A stretch of 64,000 nucleotides of DNA from Schaalia sp. JY-X169. GTDB lineage: Bacteria > Actinomycetota > Actinomycetes > Actinomycetales > Actinomycetaceae. The stretch spans positions 2,318,168 to 2,382,167 of the forward strand of contig NZ_CP059675.1 of the NCBI RefSeq assembly GCF_014069575.1, written 5' to 3'. The translations under genes and the position numbers were made by a program. Position 1 is the stretch's first letter; each line of letters opens with the position of its first letter. The notes below the pieces were generated by a model. The model was not told where the DNA came from. It searched no databases and was given only the letters and a program-made list of their open reading frames with translations. Below are positions 16,377 to 24,695 of the stretch, piece by piece.

Positions 16377-17291
16377 CTAGCGAATTGTCACCTGTCGGGA
16401 GATGAGCCCGGCCCGCGCGCGGCGTTCATCGTCAGTCAGTGGCGTGTCATTGGTCAGTGCCTTCGCGAGCTGATCGCGGAGCGCAAGAGCCGGGGCTTCC
16501 AGGTCTGCCGGGGTCGCTTCGGGGTCCACCTGGAACACCGGGATTGCAACACCACACGCACGGAAAGCACCGACAAACTTCGAGTTCTCCCCAAGTTTCG
16601 CAGCACCGCTCGCCTGGAGGCGCGCCAGAGCCGTGAACAACGGATCCTCTTCAATCTCGGTTACGTAACGGACGAAGTTATTGTTCATCTGGCACCAGAA
16701 CATCCCATCCACGCCCTCGACGGCAGCGGTTGGAACCATATCGTCACGGTTCTGTTGCAATGCGACCAGCATGTCCTCATCCAGATCTTCCTCCGGATTG
16801 AACCAGTATTCGAAATCTTCGCGGATCTCCACCTGCGTTGGGTGCGCCGCATTCTTCATCTTCTTGTCGTCAGCAATGAATGCGCGGTCGAGGACGTCTT
16901 GGAGTCGCGGAGCAGGATCGCGCACGTCAAACTTGACGACACCGGTTTCACCCGAGTCCTCCATCGCAATCGCCGCTGTCAGCGCGCCCGCCAGGTCGTG
17001 AGAGAGGTCGGAAGAGTTGAAGCGGGTCTGCAAACCCACCAGAATACGGCCGTCCTCGCGCACCATCGCGGGTGCACCATCAGGCAGGAGTGTCACAAAA
17101 TCAAACTCAGACGAACCATTGTCAGCGTTGGTCTTTGCGGGCAGGACGGCACAGGGAATCAGTTCGCGCATGGCGACCAGATCCCTCTCAATCGTCAGCC
17201 CTTCAAACGGACGGTCAACAAATGGAATGAGAGGACGGAACTTCTCACGTTTTGACGGATCAATCTTTTTGCGTCGGCTAGCTTTTCCCAT
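16377..17291 (-). CDS. DUF5926 family protein
   Basis: A 304-residue cytosolic protein of the actinobacterial DUF5926 family, recognised by the basic N-terminus MGKASRRKK, then PFVDRPFEGLTIERDLVAMRE and VTLLPDGAPAMVREDGRILVGLQ. Function is not known; family members are sometimes mislabelled as SecA-related. The second half contains an acidic patch (FNPEEDLDEDM) and an Ala-rich helical C-terminus. The start ATG at 17291 is supported by the conserved N-terminus; the frame continues upstream to 17357. It is divergent from pgm (about 106 bp between starts), which is where promoters for both should lie. Confidence 0.8.
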   Translation of the reverse strand: MGKASRRKKIDPSKREKFRPLIPFVDRPFEGLTIERDLVAMRELIPCAVLPAKTNADNGSSEFDFVTLLPDGAPAMVREDGRILVGLQTRFNSSDLSHDLAGALTAAIAMEDSGETGVVKFDVRDPAPRLQDVLDRAFIADDKKMKNAAHPTQVEIREDFEYWFNPEEDLDEDMLVALQQNRDDMVPTAAVEGVDGMFWCQMNNNFVRYVTEIEEDPLFTALARLQASGAAKLGENSKFVGAFRACGVAIPVFQVDPEATPADLEAPALALRDQLAKALTNDTPLTDDERRARAGLISRQVTIR

Positions 17292-17397
17292 GGCAGACAG
17301 AGTAGCCGCAAACGGGTGGAAACTGCCTAGTATTGGTGGTGACGAACACTCCGACACCGGTTAGGAGTCGGTTCAATAACATAAGGAAGTGTTATCC

Positions 17398-19068
17398 ATG
17401 CATGAGCGCGCTGGAACGGTAGCAAGGCCCGAAGACCTGATTGATGTCGACGCCCTTTTGGCGTCCTACTACGACATTGTCCCCGACTACAACGACCCAA
17501 TCCAAAGGGTTTCATTCGGCACTTCGGGACACCGTGGTACGTCCTCGAACGGGACATTTAATGAGGCGCACATCATTTCCATTACCGCCGCAATCGTTGA
17601 GTATCGCGCCGCGCAGGGAACAGATGGACCACTTTTCGTTGGTGCTGACCCACACGCCCTGTCTGAGCCGGCATGGCGAAGCGCCCTCGAGGTCCTCTCA
17701 GCCGCGGGAATCACCACCTACATCGACGCAAGACGTTCATGGACCCCGACGCCTGCCGTGTCGCTAGCAATCCTTGAGGCGAACGGCGCTCCGGATGCGC
17801 TGCGCCAAGAAGGCCCGGGACTCGCGGACGGTATCGTCATCACCCCTTCACACAACCCGCCCTCGGACGGTGGATTTAAGTACAACCCACCGACCGGAGG
17901 CCCCGCACAGTCTGATGCAACCAAGTGGATTGCAGATCGCGCGAACGAACTGCTCTCCGGTGGGTGGCGCGATGTTCCCCGCACCTTCTCACAAGAACCA
18001 TCGTCAATGGCGAACGTGGAGTTCTACGACTTCTTGGGGCGGTATGTCGACGCCCTTGAGACCGTTATTGACTTTGAAGCAATCCGTGAAGCGGGAATTC
18101 GCATAGGTGCGGACCCTCTGGGTGGAGCTGCAGTGGACTACTGGGGAGCAATCGGCGAACGTTACGGCCTCGACCTCACCGTCGTCAATGAAACAGTGGA
18201 TCCACGCTGGTCCTTCATGACGCTGGACTGGGACGGGAAAATCCGCATGGACTGTTCTTCGCCGAACGCCATGGCATCACTGCTTGCCAAGATGATTCCG
18301 GACGAGGACGGTGTGTATCCGTACGACATCGCAACCGGCAACGATGCCGATTCCGATCGGCACGGGATCGTCACTTCCGATGGGCTGATGAACCCCAATC
18401 ACTTCCTAGCGGTCGCCATCCAGTACCTCTTCACGCACCGTGAGAACTGGCCTGCCAATGCGCGGATCGGGAAGACCCTGGTTTCGTCTTCGCTGATCGA
18501 CCGTGTTGGTAAGGCGATTTCTCGTGACGTCATGGAAGTCCCGGTTGGTTTCAAGTACTTCGTCACCGGTCTCTTGGATGCCTCCCTCGGATTTGGGGGC
18601 GAGGAGTCAGCGGGAGCCTCCTTCCTCCGCAAGGACGGCACGGTGTGGACGACGGATAAGGACGGCCTCGTCATGTGCCTCTTGGCCGCTGAGATCATGG
18701 CTGTAACCGGTAAGACTCCCTCACAAATCCACAGGGAGCAGACCGCTGAGTTTGGTGAGTCCTGGTACGCCCGAATCGACCAGGTGGCAACGAAGGCTGA
18801 GAAAGCGAAGCTTGCTCAGTTGTCCCCCGAGGACGTCACCGCGGATACCCTGGCTGGTGAACCCATTACTGCAAAGCTTGTCCGCGCACCGGGAGACAAC
18901 GAACCCATCGGTGGGTTGAAGGTGACGACGGAGAACAGTTGGTTCGCTGCCCGCCCCTCCGGCACCGAGGACGTCTACAAGATTTATGCTGAATCGTTTG
19001 TGAGCCCCGAGCACCTGCGTGAGGTTCAGGAGGCGGCAAAGGTGGTTGTTGCAGCAGCCCTCGAGTAG
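17398..19068 (+). CDS. pgm: Phosphoglucomutase (alpha-D-glucose specific)
   Basis: Interconverts glucose 1-phosphate and glucose 6-phosphate, linking glycogen and nucleotide-sugar synthesis to glycolysis. It has 556 residues, the expected size for the Pgm subfamily. SFGTSGHRGTS lies at the N-terminus, the phosphoserine loop is TPSHNPPSDGG, a metal loop is DADSDRHGIV, the sugar loop is GGEESAGASF, and the phosphate-binding loop is RPSGTEDVYKIYAES. ATG at 17398 is 7 nt after AAGGAAG; GTG at 17389 overlaps that site and is rejected. Confidence 0.96.
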   Translation: MHERAGTVARPEDLIDVDALLASYYDIVPDYNDPIQRVSFGTSGHRGTSSNGTFNEAHIISITAAIVEYRAAQGTDGPLFVGADPHALSEPAWRSALEVLSAAGITTYIDARRSWTPTPAVSLAILEANGAPDALRQEGPGLADGIVITPSHNPPSDGGFKYNPPTGGPAQSDATKWIADRANELLSGGWRDVPRTFSQEPSSMANVEFYDFLGRYVDALETVIDFEAIREAGIRIGADPLGGAAVDYWGAIGERYGLDLTVVNETVDPRWSFMTLDWDGKIRMDCSSPNAMASLLAKMIPDEDGVYPYDIATGNDADSDRHGIVTSDGLMNPNHFLAVAIQYLFTHRENWPANARIGKTLVSSSLIDRVGKAISRDVMEVPVGFKYFVTGLLDASLGFGGEESAGASFLRKDGTVWTTDKDGLVMCLLAAEIMAVTGKTPSQIHREQTAEFGESWYARIDQVATKAEKAKLAQLSPEDVTADTLAGEPITAKLVRAPGDNEPIGGLKVTTENSWFAARPSGTEDVYKIYAESFVSPEHLREVQEAAKVVVAAALE

Positions 19069-19141
19069 GGCTGCGAGGATGCGCTGCCTGTGAGTTCCCA
19101 AACAGCGTGCTTGCTAGGGGTTGCAGGGTCCCTAGAATGCT

Positions 19142-20440
19142 GTGGTGCTGAATCGTTACCGCGAAATCCTCTCCCTGCCTGGAGCCCTGCAGTTTGCCCT
19201 GGCTGGCCTCTTGGCGCGCGCACCCATGTCTATGGTCGGCATATCGATCATTCTGGCTATTCGCGCACTGTATTCCAGCTACTCGCTGGCTGGACTAATA
19301 AGCGCGATGCAGGTTATTGCTTTCGCAGTGTGTGCTCCGGTGCTGGCACGGATGGTTGACCGTTATGGGCAGATGCAAGTCATGCTGCCTTCGGTCATGG
19401 TCTCTTCCCTTTCTGTTGTGGCGTTGATTTTTGCGATTCTAAACCTTGCACCCCCAGCCATCTTGGCGATCCTGGCAGTTGTCATGGGTGCGACCTCGGG
19501 TTCACTGGGTGCCCTAGTCAGAGCCCGTTGGGCCTACGTCTGCAAGAGCCCCGCTCAACTTCAGGTTGCCTACGCTATGGAAGCCGGTTTCGATGAGCTG
19601 GTGTTTGTCTTGGGCCCAGTTGCTGCAACACTGCTTGCCGCCTCGGTGCATCCTGTTGCTGGACTGTGGGTTTCACTGGCATTCATGGTGGTTGGCTCTC
19701 TGCTGTTCCTTCTTCAGCGTTCCACCCAACCACCAACCAACCGTCCCGTACCCGGACAGAAGAAGCGCTCCGTCATGCGCAGTGGCACGATGCTTGCCCT
19801 GGCCGGAACCTACGTCTTCACGGGTGCTCTCTTCGGTGCGAATGACCTTTCGGTAGTCGCTTTCGCGGATGAGGTGCAGATGTCCTACATGGCTGGGATC
19901 ATCCTGGCTTCTATGTCGCTAGGCTCACTGATCTCTGCCGTTGTTTATGGGGCGCGCGTCTGGTCCACTCCTCTGTGGAAGCTGTTCATCGGCGGCGTTG
20001 TGATCCTTGCCTTCTGGGCCAGCACGTTTGTCTTTGCCCCCAACCTGATGGTGCTTGCTGTCCTGATGTTCTTCTCGGGTCTGGCAATTGCACCGACAAT
20101 GACCAACGTAAACACGGTGGTGCAGAGAATCAGTCCACCAGAGCGTCTTACTGAAGGTTTGACTTGGATGTCTACGGCAATGACGCTTGGGGTCTCGCTT
20201 GGCTCAGCGTTGGCTGGGCCTGCCATTGACTTAGCTGGGCACCGCGGTGGCTTTTCCTTCACGCTGATCTTTGCGTGGCTCATGGTCATTGCGGCGCTGC
20301 TGGGCATCAAGACTCTGCGACGCGTCTTGCAGCAAAAGCCGGTACCACTTCCCGAGTTCGAAGCGGTGCAGCCATCCCACGAGGCAGCCCCATCGTCGCC
20401 GCGGCCCGCCCAGCCATCCCACGAAACAGCCCAGCATTAG
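19142..20440 (+). CDS. MFS transporter
   Basis: A 432-residue polytopic protein with about twelve hydrophobic segments and the MFS loop motif remnant ARMVDRYGQ between segments 2 and 3. A central cytosolic loop (TQPPTNRPVPGQKKRS) separates the halves. The C-terminal tail holds two similar blocks (PSHEAAPSSPRPAQ, PSHETAQH). Substrate unknown; it resembles small-molecule/drug exporters of actinobacteria. Start GTG at 19142, with no strong ribosome site. The gene lies 73 bp after pgm. Its stop codon TAG is the first part of the 98-bp repeat. Confidence 0.82.
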   Translation: MVLNRYREILSLPGALQFALAGLLARAPMSMVGISIILAIRALYSSYSLAGLISAMQVIAFAVCAPVLARMVDRYGQMQVMLPSVMVSSLSVVALIFAILNLAPPAILAILAVVMGATSGSLGALVRARWAYVCKSPAQLQVAYAMEAGFDELVFVLGPVAATLLAASVHPVAGLWVSLAFMVVGSLLFLLQRSTQPPTNRPVPGQKKRSVMRSGTMLALAGTYVFTGALFGANDLSVVAFADEVQMSYMAGIILASMSLGSLISAVVYGARVWSTPLWKLFIGGVVILAFWASTFVFAPNLMVLAVLMFFSGLAIAPTMTNVNTVVQRISPPERLTEGLTWMSTAMTLGVSLGSALAGPAIDLAGHRGGFSFTLIFAWLMVIAALLGIKTLRRVLQQKPVPLPEFEAVQPSHEAAPSSPRPAQPSHETAQH

Positions 20441-20534
20441 CGAGCCAGGTAGGCTTGCATAACGGTGTGATTGTCGACCAACTCGGGCCTAGTCGGCTCC
20501 GCATGCCTCAAGTGGCTCCGTAGTGCTGGCACAC
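20437..20534 (+). repeat. 98-bp dispersed repeat, copy A
   Basis: Aligns without gaps to the reverse complement of 38889-38986 with 76 of 98 identical positions by hand count. Conserved blocks are TTAGCGAGCC at one end, GTGATTG in the middle and TGGCTCCGTAGTGCT near the other end. Two GGCTCC units lie 19 bp apart (20495, 20514). It starts inside the stop codon of the MFS gene and lies in a convergent gap. Confidence 0.85.
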
Positions 20535-20550
20535 CCAGCGGGGTCAGCAT

Positions 20551-20613
20551 TCCAGGCACCGGGCCGGCACGTCCAGGAACCGCAGTGAGCTGTCCAGGCA
20601 CCGGTGCGCGAAA
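20551..20613 (+). repeat. Three tandem 21-bp TCCAGG(C/A)ACCG units
   Basis: TCCAGGCACCG, TCCAGGAACCG and TCCAGGCACCG begin at 20551, 20572 and 20593, a strict 21-bp period; only the first ~11 bp of each unit are conserved. The array runs directly into the left arm of the 78-bp palindrome. Confidence 0.75.
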
Positions 20614-20687
20614 TGTATAGGTTGGGATGAAATGTATGTCTGGGGTGTGTACCCCAGACATACATTTGGCCCCCACGTATACATCTC
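20610..20687. repeat. 78-bp palindromic element, copy A
   Basis: Two 37-nt arms (20610-20646 and 20651-20687) around a 4-nt loop GTGT pair at 31 of 37 positions, with the inner 17 pairs perfect. Each arm is two direct units, AAATGTATAGGTTGGG and AAATGTATGTCTGGGG, offset by 19 bp. The same 37-4-37 plan occurs at 56012-56089. Confidence 0.88.
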
Positions 20688-20832
20688 AGGGCGGGCGGCG
20701 GGCGCGGGCGGCGGGCGCGGTCGGCGAGGCGGGCGGGCAGCGGAGGCTTGCCCGTGGGCAGACCTGTGGGTGTGTCCGTGTGTGTCATGCTGGGTGTGTG
20801 CGGAGGGGCGAGGCGGGCGGCTGGATCGGACG

Positions 20833-23448
20833 CTACAGCCCGATGAAGCTTGCGCTCCCCACGTCCTCAAACCTATCCCTCTGGCATGTCAACACAATGA
20901 CCTGAGAGTCCTGCCCAACACTGTTGAGAATCAGGTTCAGCCCGGCAAGTCGATCCGGGTCTGCGAATCCCAGGGAGTCATCAAGCACAACTGGAGCTCC
21001 CGAACTGGAGTCCACCAGACTTGCGCACACAAGGCGCCCCAGCAACGCCAACTGTTCCTTGGCCCCCGCAGACAGGGAAGCGAAAGGCACGGCCACCCCA
21101 TTGAGCGTCCGAGAAACGATGCTCAAGTCCCTATCCACTTGGACCGCAAAGTCCGCACCAAACAGCGTTCTCCCCCACCTATCGATTCCCTGTTCGAACG
21201 GTCGAACATACTGTTCCTGAGCGTGCTGCTTATGCTTGATCAGGACGTTTCGAAGCAGTTCCGCCGCGCTCGCACGTCTTTCCACACGCCCATTCTCTAC
21301 GGTTGCGGACCGAAGATCTGCCTCCAGAGTTTGCACCCTGTCAAACACCCCTTCGTCGCCACGATCTTTCAGAAGGGCAGAAAGCTCGACATTTCTATCC
21401 TCTAGGGCCTTGAGCCGGTCCGTCTTCGCTGGCACTGCCTGGCGCAAGTTAAGAAGTCGGAGCGCTATTGCCTCACCCCCACCCTGTTCTAACCTGTCCG
21501 CAAGCGCCCGCGCCTCTTTGTCAGAGTCTGCCTTCTTTCCCCCAAGTTCCTCGAGCTGCACCGCGACGTCGTCATCAGACATTCGTTTCCGCAAGTCGGC
21601 GAGCCGTGCCTGCTTGTTCCCCAGCTCAGCTGCAAGCTTGGCCACCGCAAGGTTTTGCTCCGCAAGCCTTTCCCTTGTTCTATCCTCCTGTTTGCGGGCT
21701 GCCTGCAGCATGGTGCGGGCGTCGGCGTGCTCTTGCTGAGCCCTGTCTTCGTCAGAATGAAGCTGCTCCTGGGCATCCGCCAGTTCCGCAACTTCTCCAT
21801 CTGCGACCGCGGCAACGTCGCGCCCGCTGAGCTTTCCTTCGAGGACGGCCACCGCGGAGCGGAGGTCATCGAGGCTGGAATCTTCGGTAATGGCCTGCAG
21901 TGTATCCGTGGCCCGTAGCACTTCAGATTGGGCAAGCCCGTGCTCCACGCTGCCCTCCCGCGCCTGGTCAACCGTGGTAGCCCCCGCCTCTTCAAGCGCA
22001 CTAGCCAACTCCCGCCGAGCACCCCTAAGTCCCTCTTCAAGCTTCTCTGGCGACCGGCCCGCTGCCACTTCTATCTTCACGACTCCGGCAACGTCGACCG
22101 TCAACCTTCCGAGGACTTCTGTGGTGAAGGAATCCTGCACAACCGTCACGTCGTCTTCCCCGGCTCCCAACACTGAGACATCCCGTTCACCGAGTGGATG
22201 AACGGTGACCACGGGAGCGCCAGCCCTCCACGCCCCCTCAGCGGCATCTGCCCGGTTGGAGCATTCGAGGATCTTCCCCCACTTCTCACCAGTGACCGGG
22301 AGGGATGCAAGCTTCTTTACGGCCGCACGAAGGCGTTTATCAGCCGCTTCAGCTCTAGTAACCAACCGTCGTGCCGCATTGAGATCTTCCACATCGCGAC
22401 GTAGGGACAGCTGATCTTGCGCAACCCGAACCTTCTTCCGGGCAACCTCAAGAGCCTTTTCTGCAGCAGAGGCCCCCTCTTCCCTCTCCGCCCGCTCCGC
22501 AACCTCTTCGGCTAGCCGCGCCGTCAGTTCCTCAGCCTTGATACCCGACTCTTTGACGCCCTGCGCCGCACTTGCAATCTGCTCTTCCAGGCCAACGCGT
22601 AGCGCACGCTCAGCCTTCAGCGCCTCAATGCTCTGCTCCGCCTCAGCCGCGTCTGCACGCGCCAGTTCCAGTTGCCCTTGCAGCTCTTCCAGCGCCCTAT
22701 TCTCTTCCTGCGCCGCCGCAAGGCTCGACCTGTCAAGTTCCAGCTTCTTCGCGAGCTTCTCTATCAAACGCTCATTGCCCGCGAATTCTGCAGTCCATTC
22801 TTCCGCTGCCCGATAGCGTTCACTGGCGGCGTCCAAATCGGTAGTCAGCCGCTCCACTGCCTCACGCGAGCTTCTCAAAGTACCGGAGGCTTTGCCGCCC
22901 GCGGTGAAATACTCCCGATATTCCTTCTCTACCCGTTCCATGAGGACATCTGCGCCGTCCCCTTCCGGCATCTCTCCCAAGGCCTGCTGCAATGCTGTTA
23001 CGTCCGCCAGCTTCGCCTGGTGCAAAGAATCGCCCTGCGCCACATCGACCTGGTCCAGAAGGTTGAGGTCGACCGTCTCTGCCAACAGTCGCTCAAAGTG
23101 TTCATGTGCTTCATCACCGGTGAAGTGCTGCAGCCGTCCGGCGCCGTCGGTCACTTCAAGTTCCGTGAGAGGACGTCGCAGCCACTGCTTTCGATACACC
23201 AGCGCGTACGGTCCAGTCTCTAGCTCCAGTTCAACAAAGGGAGCACCATCGCGACCAATTGGCGCAACGTCTTTGATTGCAGCGGCCTTGGAAGAGTCCT
23301 TGTACCTGCGCAGAAGCCCGATCGCCTCACGGATCGAGGACTTGCCAACTTCATTGGGCCCCCAGACAACGTTGACACCCCCGCTTAGCTCCAGTTCCGC
23401 ATGGTCAATGCCCCGGAAGTTACGCAGCAACACCCTGTTGTACTTCAC
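20833..23448 (-). CDS. SbcC/YhaN-like AAA ATPase with long coiled coil
   Basis: Predicted DNA-repair ATPase of the SMC/Rad50-like class, 871 residues. Walker A is GPNEVGKSS (residues ~30-38). The C-terminal head has LSAGAKEQLAL (signature) and PVVLDDSLGF (Walker B). Between the heads are Glu/Ala/Arg-rich coiled coils (about 180-390 and 475-760). There is no CxxC zinc hook; instead residues ~390-475 form a beta-rich insert with VVTVHPLGERDVSVLG. The start overlaps the end of the nuclease gene by 4 bp (ATGA), so they form an operon and presumably a complex. It could be called SbcC or YhaN; YhaN-like fits better. Confidence 0.82.
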   Translation of the reverse strand: MKYNRVLLRNFRGIDHAELELSGGVNVVWGPNEVGKSSIREAIGLLRRYKDSSKAAAIKDVAPIGRDGAPFVELELETGPYALVYRKQWLRRPLTELEVTDGAGRLQHFTGDEAHEHFERLLAETVDLNLLDQVDVAQGDSLHQAKLADVTALQQALGEMPEGDGADVLMERVEKEYREYFTAGGKASGTLRSSREAVERLTTDLDAASERYRAAEEWTAEFAGNERLIEKLAKKLELDRSSLAAAQEENRALEELQGQLELARADAAEAEQSIEALKAERALRVGLEEQIASAAQGVKESGIKAEELTARLAEEVAERAEREEGASAAEKALEVARKKVRVAQDQLSLRRDVEDLNAARRLVTRAEAADKRLRAAVKKLASLPVTGEKWGKILECSNRADAAEGAWRAGAPVVTVHPLGERDVSVLGAGEDDVTVVQDSFTTEVLGRLTVDVAGVVKIEVAAGRSPEKLEEGLRGARRELASALEEAGATTVDQAREGSVEHGLAQSEVLRATDTLQAITEDSSLDDLRSAVAVLEGKLSGRDVAAVADGEVAELADAQEQLHSDEDRAQQEHADARTMLQAARKQEDRTRERLAEQNLAVAKLAAELGNKQARLADLRKRMSDDDVAVQLEELGGKKADSDKEARALADRLEQGGGEAIALRLLNLRQAVPAKTDRLKALEDRNVELSALLKDRGDEGVFDRVQTLEADLRSATVENGRVERRASAAELLRNVLIKHKQHAQEQYVRPFEQGIDRWGRTLFGADFAVQVDRDLSIVSRTLNGVAVPFASLSAGAKEQLALLGRLVCASLVDSSSGAPVVLDDSLGFADPDRLAGLNLILNSVGQDSQVIVLTCQRDRFEDVGSASFIGL

Positions 23449-24626
23449 GACGTCCCCCCTGCAAGCCGATAGAGCAGCCCCAACGAGTCGGCTGCCACCG
23501 TTGCATCCGTCCCGGCTTCGCTTCGTGCCTGCGCCTGAAGATCACCCGCCGCCGCCAGTGTGAACCCACCCAGGCCCAGACCAGAAAAGTCATCGTCTTC
23601 AGACAGCACCGCCAAGTCAGTGTGGCTCTCCCAAACATCGAGGCGTGCGAACAGGTCACCCATGCGGTCGAGGACGTCATCAAGCCGCGCCTTTTCCCGC
23701 ACGGACAACGTGCCCGTCAGCGCCAACTTCAGTCCCGTCTTCTCTTTGTTCGTCACCTGTTCCAACTCTGCCAACAGGCGGTCCACGTCGTCATCATTGT
23801 TGAGGGCAAAGTCCAGTGCACGCAGTTCCCAACTGCCTACGTGTTCCAACGCCACATCTGCACGTCGCGACTTTCCATCAATATCAACGACGAGGACGTT
23901 GCCCGGATTGATCTCGCGTTCCGCAGTGACCTCAGGGGTACCGGGATACCAGATACCTGGCGCCACCTCAAGCGTCCCGTGTCTGTCTCCCAGAACCACA
24001 AAGTCAATTGCCCCCTTGCTGATCTGCGCCATTAGGAACGCGTCGTCGACCAGCCCTAATGCGTCGGGAGCCGCGGACAGCGAGCGAACCGCGCCGTGAG
24101 CAACCACAAGGCGCAGCGACTCGCCGCCATCGAGAGTCGTACCCTCTTCCCCATCATCCGAGCTCCCTGCATGCTCAACGGCTTCCCTGGTCAGATCTGT
24201 ACGGGGAGTTTTGCTAAACCAAGGCGCGGCAATGAGCTGAACCGTCGAGCCGTCAAGGCAAGAGATCGTTTCAGCCACTCCGCTTTCCCTAAGGACCTGC
24301 ACACCACGCGGGCACCCCCGCAGGAACTCCGGAGAGGCATAGATTGAAGCAGCATCAAGCGGGTCGTGATTACCAGGCAGGAGGTAGACGGGAACCGTGT
24401 ACCCCCGCAAGACTTCAAACGTTCGGCTGAGAATCTGCCTGTCCAACTGGTTGGATTCGAACACGTCGCCGCACACAACAACGAAGTCCGCGTTCTTTTC
24501 TTCCGCTACCAGACCCACCCGCGCAACCGCGTCGAGGCGAGCTTGGGCATAGCGCGCGCGAGCCTCAGGCGGCAGAAATGCCGCCTGCTTCCCCAGTTGC
24601 CAGTCGGCAGTAGCAATGAAACGCAC
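23445..24626 (-). CDS. SbcD/YhaO-like DNA repair metallophosphoesterase
   Basis: A 393-residue predicted Mre11-like nuclease. Metal-binding blocks are TADWQLG (Asp with Gln in place of the usual His: DWQ rather than DxH), VVCGDVFES, LLPGNHDPL, VVAHGAVRS and LGDRHGTLE. The first block deserves note, since most relatives have DxH, but YhaO-type proteins vary here. A C-terminal capping region follows. GTG at 24626 with GAGAGGGGGA just upstream is preferred to TTG at 24656. It overlaps the SbcC-like gene by 4 bp. Confidence 0.83.
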   Translation of the reverse strand: MRFIATADWQLGKQAAFLPPEARARYAQARLDAVARVGLVAEEKNADFVVVCGDVFESNQLDRQILSRTFEVLRGYTVPVYLLPGNHDPLDAASIYASPEFLRGCPRGVQVLRESGVAETISCLDGSTVQLIAAPWFSKTPRTDLTREAVEHAGSSDDGEEGTTLDGGESLRLVVAHGAVRSLSAAPDALGLVDDAFLMAQISKGAIDFVVLGDRHGTLEVAPGIWYPGTPEVTAEREINPGNVLVVDIDGKSRRADVALEHVGSWELRALDFALNNDDDVDRLLAELEQVTNKEKTGLKLALTGTLSVREKARLDDVLDRMGDLFARLDVWESHTDLAVLSEDDDFSGLGLGGFTLAAAGDLQAQARSEAGTDATVAADSLGLLYRLAGGTS

Positions 24627-24695
24627 CGAGTCCCCCTCTCGCCTTCCCTTCCACAAAGGCTACCGAGCACCTCCGACATCTGCCGGATGAACGCC

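Larger units (their letters stand above)
20441..20832. other. 392-bp convergent gap packed with repeats
   Basis: Lies between the 3' ends of the MFS gene and the SbcC-like gene. In order it holds most of the 98-bp repeat, three 21-bp tandem units (20551-20613), a 78-bp palindrome (20610-20687) and a very GC-rich stretch of GGGCGGGCGG-type words (20690-20832). Overlapping frames in all directions here are products of composition and I call none. Confidence 0.8.

Noticed and set aside
20489..20905. Several overlapping open frames on both strands
   Set aside because: They arise from the GC-rich repeats; no ribosome sites, no recognisable product, and they overlap the palindrome and 98-bp repeat.
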